Below, piece after piece: positions 44,069 through 52,874 of a stretch of 64,000 bases of DNA. The notes below the pieces were generated by a model. It was not told where the DNA came from and searched no databases. It was given only the letters and a program-made list of their open reading frames with translations. The stretch is from the NCBI RefSeq assembly GCF_000801105.2, contig NW_026615348.1:1-64000 (forward strand). Direction: 5' to 3'. The position numbers were made by a program, and so were the translations under genes. Source of the stretch: Raphanus sativus (Eukaryota; Streptophyta; Magnoliopsida; Brassicales; Brassicaceae). Each line of letters opens with the position of its first letter. The stretch's first letter is position 1.

Positions 44069-44770
44069 CTAACCAGAAATGTCAGACCAAGAGGTCCTGA
44101 GGGCTCGGCCTATAGGGACCGTCGAAGGGTCAATCTTGACAAAGAAATACTTCTTCCGCCAGTCATCATCACTGGCCGTAAACTTAAAAATGCCTAGCCC
44201 TGGACGACAGGGGAGGTAATAGGTCCTGCTTCCGCCATCCTTAGTAGAGCTCTCCTTTATCAGGAACAGACTCATCAGCTCGGTCAACCCTACGATAATT
44301 CCTTCTTCCTTAGCCCTGGTGATGAACCCGTTTATCACTCGGATAACCGAGGGGCAAAGTTGGGAAAGGGCCAGTTGATAGTGATCTAGGAGATCTAGCA
44401 AGAGGGTTGGGAGAGGGAACCTAAGATGACACTTCGAGATATATTTCTCGTGAAAACAGAACCAACCCTCCGGAACGGTTTCAGGGGTTTCATCGTCAGT
44501 ACAAGCCCTGGCTAGATTATTCTTGCCGTGAGCTTGGACGACGAGGTTAACGACATCCTGACTCTTCAATAGCGAGGGAGAGTGAGGTCCAGAGGAGGTG
44601 CTCTAGCCATCTTTCTTCTTCATCCTCTTGACTCTCGCTCCAATTGAGTCTTTAACCTTCTTCTTCTTGGCATCCTTCTTCATCTTTTTGCCGGCTTCTT
44701 GCTTAACCTTCATGATACGAGCACCGGAAGCAGAGATTTGAATCTCACCGGAGCCTTCCTTTTGACTCAT
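44069..44770 (-). pseudogene. E5 antisense gene, N-terminal part (gypsy-type transposon domain)
   Basis: The minus-strand start is probably the Met at 44770 (MSQKEGSGEIQ). A Lys-rich, possibly nuclear-targeting stretch follows (KQEAGKKMKKDAKKKKVKD). An in-frame TAG at 44603 precedes a 166-residue domain: GWFCFHEKYISKCHLRFPLP, LDHYQLALSQLCPSVIRVINGF, and GLGIFKFTASDDDWRKKYFFVK. This pattern fits the plant putative gypsy-type transposon domain (Transposase_28 family) found in Tat-lineage antisense genes. Molecular function unknown. Confidence 0.68.
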
Positions 44771-45216
44771 GATAAGTAAAGGGTAAAAAGAAATAAAACG
44801 AAAGGGGAAGAATCGAGCTAAGTCGAGCAAGAATGGAATCTCTAAAGAAGTTAGGGGTGAAGAACAGGTTCGATCAAGAAGCAGAGATAAAAAAGAAAAA
44901 AGAAAATGCAGTAAAATAAAAAGAGAGAAGGGAAGTTACCTTGGAAACCGTCGAGAAGCGTAGAGAAAGTGGAGAGAGAAGCAGTTAATACATGCAGCTT
45001 TATATCCCATCACGTCTCGAAAATCGGAAACTATATTTCAAATTCTTTTTAATCTGAACCGTCGATCTCGTTAAATGTAACTACAGCCGTCCGATTGAGC
45101 AAAGAATATCTACGATTGAGATAACTGATAATCATTATCTCAACAAGAAAATCTAGGTTGGGCGGCTAGGTTTAGCTCCCGAGATGACAAATCGTCTCTC
45201 GAAAGCTCGGGGCAAC
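44771..45216 (-). promoter_or_regulatory. Upstream region of the antisense gene and E5 PPT
   Basis: Between the antisense start and the 3' LTR. On the minus strand TATAAAGCTGCATG (about 44990-45003) is a plausible TATA box for the antisense gene, about 220 bp before its ATG. The sense-strand polypurine tract, GAAAGCTCGGGGCAAC, ends at 45216. Confidence 0.5.
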
Positions 45217-45729
45217 TGTTGGGCCCAAATATGGCCCAATAGCTATGATGAATAATGGAAAAAGATAACGGGCCGCGATAGGCCCATCACAAATTCAATC
45301 TTCAAAAGCAGCTAAGCTAGAGCCGGAGGCTGTGAGCTAAGGATGTTCGCTAGAGAGGTCACGGAAAGGAGGCAGCTCGTGGACGTGTAAGTAGGCGCAG
45401 GACCCGGTCAAAGGGAAGCTGTTACAAATCCCTCCAATCACGGAGGGGATCTCGGGAACCAGTTGGTGGCGATCAAATGGAGCCTGAGGCTATTTAAAGA
45501 AGAAGTCAATCAAGAAAAAGACATTCATTCAACCCTTGATACGCACAAGCTTACAAATACTTTGCTTTCTTTGTAATCATTATAAACATCCTTTGTAAAC
45601 AAATTCTTTACAAGAATCATCAATAAAATCATTCATTCATTCTACAAGTTATTACGGGATTCAGCCCACGTAATCTTTCCCTAATCTTAACCTGATCTAA
45701 AATCTAGGAGGTGAGTTTAATCCCTCACA
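45217..45729 (+). repeat. E5 3' LTR
   Basis: TGTTGGGCCC to ATCCCTCACA, 513 bp, about 97% identical to the 5' LTR by eye. Confidence 0.92.
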
Positions 45730-45734
45730 GGAAA
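45730..45734. repeat. Right TSD of E5 (GGAAA)
   Basis: Pairs with GGCAA at 31923-31927. Confidence 0.6.
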
Positions 45735-46914
45735 CACCTTCAGATATCTAGGTGGAATCGGATAGGAAATCTTAGGAACATAGACTCGCACCGGTGGAAT
45801 CTCAGCAGATTCGTCGGGAATAGTCGTTTCGGAGCTAGCAGGCTCCTATGTTCTCTCCTCTGCGCCTAAAGCAGTCCCAGCGAACAGCTGCTCCGTTTCT
45901 CTTTCCTCGGGTTCCTCACATCTCAGCTTTGTTGCATTACAGTGAACAGTCCTAGGATTATCAGTTTTTCCAGGGAGCATCCCTTGCAAACCTCTTAACA
46001 GTTTCAGAAGTTTGAGTAAGTTGAACATCCATCCTCTTTATGTGGTTGCTCACAGCATCATATTTTGTATTCAGGTCGGTGAACATGCTGTCCATCCTGG
46101 TGTTGATATATGTGGTAACCTGATTCAGTGCCTTGACCTGAATCTGCTGGCTCTGAAGCATCTGTTGCATCATGATGTTGAGGTTTTTCAGCTCATCTTT
46201 TGGAACACTCGCGGCTGTAACAGCTTGCTGATTGTTCTGCGACTGTTGCTGGTTTTGTGGGAAGGTGTTCTGATACCCAGATCCTTGTGCATGGTTGTTC
46301 TTCAGTAGCTGATCGACCTTAATTGTCAGCTCGTCAATTTTTTGGTTGTCTAAATTGTTCCCTTTCTTGGAGCGGTTACTCTCCTGATTCTCATTGACTG
46401 AGCTAGCTGCCATGTTCTCAATCTGCTTAAATGCTCCATCAGTGGTCTGGGTCATGAAGTCTCCATTGCTCGAAGAGTTTAGAGAACCTTGGTATTTCAA
46501 GTCCACACCATGATATAAAATGCCCAGAAGGTAATCATCATCAAATCCATGGTGAGGGCATTCTCTGCGGTAGTCATTGAAGCACTCCCATGCGTCGCAA
46601 AAAGGCTTGTCATGGAGCTGTCTGAATGAGGTGATCTTGTTCCTCAATGCAAATGTTCTTGTCTTAGAGTAGAAATGGCCGAGGAACGCTGATCGGACAT
46701 GTTCCCATGAAGTGAGAGAACCGGTAGGGAGGGAGTTCAACCACCATACAGTTTTTCCATCAAGAGAGAATGGGAATAGCATGCACTTGATGTAATCTGG
46801 TGGCACAGCATTCGCACGAGTGAAACTGCAGACTTTTTTGAAACTCTCAATATGCTCCATTGGAATTTCTGCAGAGAGACCAGAGAATACTTTTCTCTGC
46901 ACCAGATCAATCAA
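45735..46914 (-). pseudogene. E4 gag
   Basis: 317-residue frame (45961-46914) with the gag core: PMEHIESFKKVCSFTRANAVP, LFPFSLDGKTVWWLNSLPTGSLTSW, FLGHFYSKTRTFALRNKITSFRQ and ECFNDYRRECPHHGF. A Gln/Asn-rich and coiled-coil C-terminal region follows. After its stop, remnants lead to PPVRVYVPKISYPIPPRYLKVFP, the segment preceding the protease, which lies across E5. Confidence 0.78.
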
Positions 46915-47373
46915 AGTAGGCTTGATCTCGAAGTCCTGGTTGGTGCAGAGTGGAGGAACAATGGCAGAGCGCGTAGTAGGGATGTTAAGCGGAAGGTTTC
47001 TCTCCCCGATCGGAACAGTCTGCGCCGCCTGTTCCTGCTGCGCGAGAGCAGCCTGTTAGAGCAGCATCCTGTTGAGCTTGGATGGTCTGATGCATCTGAA
47101 GCATCTGTTGTTGCATCAGTTACATTGCTGCAGAGAGATCATGCCAGTGGCCGTGATCACCCATGGTGGTGTTGGTTGGCCTTGGTTGTTGTCTGTTCTG
47201 TCTTTCTAACCTTGCGAGCTCCTGGTTGCTGAGTGTAACTAAATGTCCTTGTGCGTTGCTCCGAGTATGTCTACTGGTCATGCACCTGAAACATTAGCTG
47301 CAACAAAGAGAAAAGAGCAAGTTAGAGGTCTTAGACTAAATAAATAACCAAAAAATAAAGGTAAAAAAGATGG
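46915..47373 (-). other. E4 gag N-terminal remnant and leader
   Basis: Degraded coding (minus-strand MRTxR..NAQGHLVTLSNQELARLERQ-like phrases at about 47160-47285) followed by the leader to the PBS. No intact frame over 100 residues on the minus strand. Confidence 0.45.
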
Positions 47374-47391
47374 TCTCCGGCAATGGCGCCA
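47374..47391 (-). other. E4 primer-binding site
   Basis: Minus strand TGGCGCCATTGCCGGAGA, the Athila tRNA-Asp PBS with two changes. Confidence 0.75.
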
Positions 47392-47394
47392 AAT

Positions 47395-47686
47395 TGATAT
47401 TACGTGTATACGCACACCAATTAACTTAATGTACACTACCACAATCGAATGGTATGTCGAGGTAGCACTTTAGGATCGAATCCACAGAGACCAACTATTA
47501 CACTTTATTTTTATGGGATCAATATCAAGTTAAAACAATATGGGGGTTTTGATTGAGGGTAACGTGACAAAGAAGAAAATAATGTAAATTCAATTTAAAG
47601 AGAATGCTAGTAAATGCATCGACAAAAAAGTCATATGTATCCTTGTCCTTGATCTGCAACCTAATGTTTGCAAGACTAATTTAACA
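47395..47686 (-). repeat. E4 5' LTR, short or truncated
   Basis: Minus-strand end CGTAATATCA is at 47395. The other end is uncertain; TGTTAAATTAG at 47686 is a possible start, giving only 292 bp, short for an Athila-like LTR. Copia-like coding sequence begins right after, so the LTR may be truncated. Confidence 0.5.
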
Positions 47687-50024
47687 GTGGAGAATTCGCA
47701 AGATTTTTGTGACTATTTCATGCATGTGAAAGATACATGACGAACATCTTGTAACTATAATGTTCATAAGTAAGACGCAGCAGCATTGATTCGCATTAAT
47801 GCCATAGAGTAATTGAGAATTCTCCCCATCAAATTGGTTTTGGGTCAGGAACCAAAGATCCCCATCTAGAAAATTTGGATAAGTTGGTACTTGTTCCACT
47901 ACACCGCTAAAAGATGGGACCTCAAAAGAGCTTATGAATATGTTGGATATGATCTCCATTGATGATAAAATTTAGAAGATTTTATAAGATTTATTAAAAG
48001 ACTCAAAGTTAGTCTATCCAATATAAGGGAGAGAAAATAAACAGCTAGAGAATGTGTGAGTTAAAATGAATTATCATTGATCATCGGACTAAAAAGCGTG
48101 AATGAAAGTCAAAAATGAATGTATGGAGATAATTCTATTACAAAGATTGATATATGAGTTGCCAGATTCATTTACTAACCCTAAAAAAGTGATTAAGTCA
48201 CAAGTACCAGTTGTAAATGCTCCAGTTAAAATGAATGTCCGAGAAAGAAAATATCAAAATGCTAATGAGTCTAAAGAGCACCTGAAGTGTGACAGACCTA
48301 TTGGTTCCAATACTTATAGTTGTCTTCAGAAAAGAAAATGAGCATGAATGAGAATGGCAGAATCGAAGAATGAAATATTAAGGATCTCTAAAAGAGATAG
48401 AAAATATGACAAGAAAGAAATTCAGGTACCCGAGAATAAAGAAATCTCAAATAGCTATGTCATGTCTGGAACAATATGGAACTGATATCAAATCAACGTC
48501 GTGAATACTTATGCATGCAATGTAGCAGTTGATGTGGTGAAGAGAAAGAGGTCAGGAGATAAATTCTATTGAAAAGTGTACATAAATAAATGATTGGCCA
48601 AATCAGAAAGAAGCAATAGACAAAGATACAAACTCTTGTGAAAGAGAGAAATATTTGGACCAGTAATCCATACACTAGAAGGTGTAAAACAAGTGGATAG
48701 AATGAGTCATTGCACCAGAAAAATATCAATATTGAATTGATTATGAAGAGACATAGTCTCATGTGGTAGATGCAACTACTTTCAAGTTCCTTATAAGTCT
48801 CGCAATAAAGGAAGAACTTGAATTATACAACCCACTAAAAATGATAATCCCTGAAAGTTAGAATCCATGAAGGATTGATGATATCAAAATTATGTTCCCG
48901 GGAACTCTAACTATTCGAGCAAAATATGTGTTATGGGATATATGAAATATTATAAGTCAATGAGTACATCCATTTGTATTAATCAAGATATCAATAGAAT
49001 CATTGATTTGAATACAATCCAAACTCTTGAAGAGTTATAACAAATTGTTTGTTTGGAAGAAAGATCTTGAAAAGACTAATATGTTCCAAACTAGACATTT
49101 AGAATAAGAGATGTTATCTTAAAATATCCTTAAATATTTTTAAGATGATCATATATATGACTGATTCTTAAGTACCATATTTAAGACTGTTATTTGAGCA
49201 AGTTACTAATCTCTTTCATAACTGAAAGATGTAATTTCATATGACAAGAAAGAAAATCATAATAGTAACTTTTATAGTTATGAATGAATAACTCGTATGT
49301 ACGAGATGAATTTCTAGAAGACAGTGTGTAAGATATTTGGCTCGAAATCGAAATAGACTAAGAAACTATTGTCTATATCAAATGAGAATTGTGGACCAGA
49401 AGACCATAGATCTTGAATACTCTATTGGAAAGAGTTTATTATAATATTCTCAATTTCAAAGAAAATTTATTTGATTGGAATGTATATCCAGAAGATATTG
49501 CTTTGAGAGGAAGAAATATGAAAATGTGTATGGTTGTACTCTTTTTCCTTATCTTGGTTTTTATCCTACTAGGTTTTTCCATGACGAGGTTTTAATGAGG
49601 CACAAAGAACACATAAATAATACACACACGAAAGGAGTATTAGAGTTTCAAAGTTGAAAGTCTATCACTGATTTAAAGTCTTTCAAATCAAGAGAAGTAA
49701 AGAAAATGTCGAAGCCAGAGGAAGACTCATGCATTGCAGAAGAACGGCGATGTTCGTGTTCTACAAATTTGCTCACCTGAAAATTTGGTTGATTTATTCA
49801 CGAAGACGATACTCGCAGCTACTTTGAAGAAGTTAGTTCACCTGATCAGATTGTCTCATCTTAAAGATCTTAACGTATGTACACACGAGGAGAAGTCATT
49901 ACACGTTGCACTCTTTTTTCCTTAACCATGGTTTTCTCCATTGGGTTTTTCCGGTGAGGTTTTTAACGAGGCAACATCTACGGTATTTTGAAAGCACTTT
50001 GACATGATGAACATCAAGGAGAAG
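47687..50024 (+). pseudogene. Ty1-copia pol relic
   Basis: Heavily degraded, but landmarks appear in copia order on the plus strand. An integrase C-terminal region (ILPIKLVLGQEPKIPI, about 47810-47870) is followed by a segment like NAPVKMNV and NESKEHLKCDRPIGS (48102-48341 frame). The RNase H end comes last (VRVLQICSPENLVDLFTKTI and LVHLIRLSHLKDL, 49734-49925 frame). RT motifs are not recoverable by eye. The 5' part would lie to the left of E4, outside the window. Confidence 0.75.
50012..50024 (+). other. Copia relic polypurine tract
   Basis: CATCAAGGAGAAG directly before the LTR start TGTTATGAAT. Confidence 0.65.
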
Positions 50025-50232
50025 TGTTATGAATATTGTGATGATGTCCATATGGAAAGTCCTAGATATACTTATTCTCTATTTCAAATTAGACTTTGTC
50101 TCCAAGCTATTGTAATCTTATATAAATGATCTATTGCTCAATGAATAAGACACTTCAATTTCTCTTCTTTTCTCTCATACTTTTCTTTCTAGATTTCTTT
50201 TTTTTCTTTTATCGCCAACTTTATTTTCTACA
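50025..50232 (+). repeat. Copia relic 3' LTR
   Basis: Begins TGTTATGAATATTGTG; the likely end is TTTTCTACA at 50232. Contains TATATAAATG (about 50119) and AATGAATAAG (about 50139). The right border is not confirmed by a TSD. Confidence 0.55.
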
Positions 50233-51427
50233 CTGCTTTCTTTTCTCTGTTAAATTTTTATTTTTTATCGATTTTCATTTATTAAATGGGTCAATATAAT
50301 TTAAGAAAGACAAGGATATACCCATCTCCAACAATCAAAAGATCTTAGGAGTGTCGTTATTTTCAAGAAATAACACCAGTTAGTCATTTAATTACAGTTT
50401 AATTCTTAAAAAAGTTATTTTGGATACGTAATCCTAGTAGTTTTAGCTTAAAGATCAACCAAAAATCAGATTCATTGAACTCTCAGAAGAAAACATTCCG
50501 GTCGGTGGATGTCACTTGGTCTGTCTGAATATCAAATTAGGGAAGAAGAATAATTGTGCCATGTCATGGAACAACATAATTTCCATACACTTATGTCTAA
50601 TATGAAGAATATTTAAGTTAAGTGGTACAACTACAAGTTACGAATATCTGTCAATTGTCAGAATTTCGTTCACGGGAATACTATTTCACCGAATTCAAGA
50701 CTGATATATATTATACTTTTTATACTGTGTTTGTCTTCTATATTATATTTGATTTTAAAAATAAAATAAAAATATACAAAATGGACAAAGATTAAAGGGG
50801 GCCCAAGATTAAAATCACAAATGGTAGTATTTTACATGGGGTTTTCAAAATACATATTATTTAGTTATAAATATTTAAAAAATACAAAAAGTCTAGTCTG
50901 AAATATTTTAAATGAGATTGAAGTTTCCCGAAGTTTTACAATACCTAAAACTCCCGATTGTGATGTTCTAAATAAACCCCCCCAAAAAGGACTGCCAGTC
51001 AATATACTTGGAAATTTTGTTTTTCCAAACAAAAAAATGATAACTATGTTCTATTAAATCAATCTCATATATTTTATGTTTCATTATATTAATTATTTTC
51101 AAAACGGCAATGATGCCCTTAAAACTTTAATTTCAAATTCGTAACTACGATTAATAAATCTAAATTTTAATATTAAATTCGTAACTAAAATTAAGAAATC
51201 ATTATAATGTATTGAGAGATATTTAATATTATAATAAAATGTATTATAATAATTAAAATAAAAATAACATAGGACAAAAAAATATTTAAATTTATAATCA
51301 CAATTAATAACAAATTTTAAATTTTGAATTTGTAACTACAATTAGTAACGTTTTTCTGAAAAAACATTTTTCATATATGGAAACTGAATATTTCCAAATA
51401 TTTTCTTCCCATAATTTTCGGAACTGA
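50233..51427. other. AT-rich sequence without genes
   Basis: No convincing open frame, RNA gene or element end. Composition is strongly A/T with degenerate repeats of AATTCGTAACTA(C/A)(A/G)ATTA (about 51137-51350), probably an old decayed element. Confidence 0.5.
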
Positions 51428-51436
51428 TTATTTTTA
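51428..51436. repeat. Left 9-bp TSD of the MITE (TTATTTTTA)
   Basis: Repeated exactly at 52009-52017. A 9-bp duplication is the usual mark of Mutator-like elements. Confidence 0.75.
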
Positions 51437-52008
51437 GAGAAATACTTGGCTTCACCCCTACCAACCAATAGGATTTTGTTATTTCTTATTCAGTATATTT
51501 TAAGAAAAAGAAAACAAAATATTAGAAACCCTAAACCCTTGGTAAACCCTAAACCCTTAGATATTTCCTAAATCTTTGGATTTTTAAAAAAATATTTTTA
51601 ACACAATCAGCAAAACACTAAACCCTAAATACTAAACCATATACCCTAAATATTAAACCCTAAACCTTGGGTAAATCCTTAACCCGTGGATAAATTCTAA
51701 CCCTAGGATTTAGAATTTATCCAAGTGGTTGGAATTTACCAAAGCTTTAGGGTTTACCCAAAAGTTTAGTGTTTAGGATTTAGGGTTCAGGGTTTAGTAT
51801 TTGGTTGATGGTATTAAAAATATTTTTTAAATGTGTTTTTGTTTGCAATTAATATTATTTTATATTTAATTTATTTTTAGTTTAAAAATATAATACAACT
51901 TAACAATATTTTATTTCTTTTTTTAAAGATACTGAATATGAAATAACGGAATTATATTGGTTGGGTGAAATATGTAATAATCCCTAGGGGTGAACCCAAT
52001 AATTTCTC
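51437..52008. mobile_element. MULE-type MITE with telomere-like inverted arms
   Basis: 572 bp. Terminal inverted repeats begin GAGAAATACTTGGCTTCACC on the left and, on the opposite strand, GAGAAATTATTGGGTTCACC on the right. Similarity continues inward through ACCAACCAATA and TTCAGTAT. No coding capacity. The interior has CCCTAAA-type repeats on the left half (51530-51670) and TTTAGGG-type on the right half (51735-51800), so the element can fold back. Confidence 0.78.
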
Positions 52009-52017
52009 TTATTTTTA

Positions 52018-52184
52018 TCCATAGAAGACTGTAAATCTGTAGAACTTGATTTCTACAGGTTTTTAGATTTATAGTAACGTGTAGATTTTGATTTCTAAAT
52101 GTTTTAGATTTATAGTAACGTGTAGATTCTGATTATTAAATATTTCATAAAGATATATTAAACAAAGAATTTGTATTCCAAATA
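52018..52184. repeat. Short spacer with a ~49-bp duplication
   Basis: AGATTTATAGTAACGTGTAG occurs at about 52066 and 52107. Otherwise nothing recognised. Confidence 0.5.
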
Positions 52185-52214
52185 TCTCTAGAATACTATT
52201 ATTTATGTAGATCA

Positions 52215-52874
52215 CACTACAACAAATATGGCTTTTCATAGCATGCAGTTAACGCTATTATATGGTTTTCATAGCGGTTTCATAAATGCTATAAAAGGAG
52301 ACGCTATAATAGAGTACCTATATACTATAGCGTTTTTGTTGAATGCTATCTTAAAGGCTCCTATAATAGCACTAATCAGACGTTGTGGTACAGTTATTTA
52401 TTACACATTACTCGTGCTATATAAAATCTTATAACAGCTGTTATTTTGTGTTGTATTAAATTTAGTTATAGCAACTAATTCTTGTGATATTAATTTTTGT
52501 AGTAACACTTTGTGATTGCTATATATAATTTTAAAATAGCTATATTTTGTAGCCATGAATTACTTTGTAGTAGCACTAGTCCAATTGCTACTTGATGATT
52601 TGTAGTAGCAATAATATTGAGTTACGTTTATATAAATTGTAGCTTCTACTTTGTGCTTCTACTTTGTGATCGTATCAGGTAATTCTTCACCAAAAATAAA
52701 AGAATTTCTCATAAAGAAATAAACCAAGTTTGAAATTTCATTACTCCATAATAGAAATACACAACGTCATAATTAAGTTCCAAAGAAATAACAGAAGTCT
52801 GATTTGCAAGAAATACCATAGGTTCATAAGTCTAAAGCAATGAAAGTAGAAGAACATAGAGTTCTTATTCCACC
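52215..52874. other. CACTA left subterminal region
   Basis: Non-coding, with repeated motifs such as ATAGC(G/A), TTGTAGTAGCA and ATTGCTA, typical of binding sites for the TNPA-type protein. Lies downstream of the TNPA-like gene. Confidence 0.6.

Larger units (their letters stand above)
31928..45729 (+). mobile_element. E5: near-complete Tat-like Ty3/gypsy retrotransposon with antisense gene
   Basis: 13.8 kb, of which 2.5 kb is a nested solo LTR. Both LTRs are 513 bp and differ at about 16 positions by eye (roughly 3%). Sense order: PBS, gag, protease, RT, RNase H, integrase, 3' UTR minisatellite. Downstream of that lies a multi-part gene on the opposite strand (39770-44770), a known but unexplained trait of Tat-lineage elements. 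Stops, a frameshift and a YIED active site make pol defective. Confidence 0.92.
30191..47686 (-). mobile_element. E4: Athila-like element, split by E5 and E6
   Basis: Minus-strand pieces 47686-45730 and 31927-30191 join across E5 with protein continuity: PPRYLKVFP before and LPKVDDPGKFAFPCSI after. Order: short 5' LTR, PBS, gag, protease, then a 3' UTR cut by E6 at 30190. No RT lies between protease and 3' UTR, so E4 looks like a non-autonomous derivative. The flanks of E5 (GGCAA at 31923-31927, GGAAA at 45730-45734) are a TSD with one mismatch. Confidence 0.75.

Noticed and set aside
51527..51800. True telomere or chromosome end
   Set aside because: Short, degenerate, in both orientations and bounded by TIRs with a 9-bp TSD.
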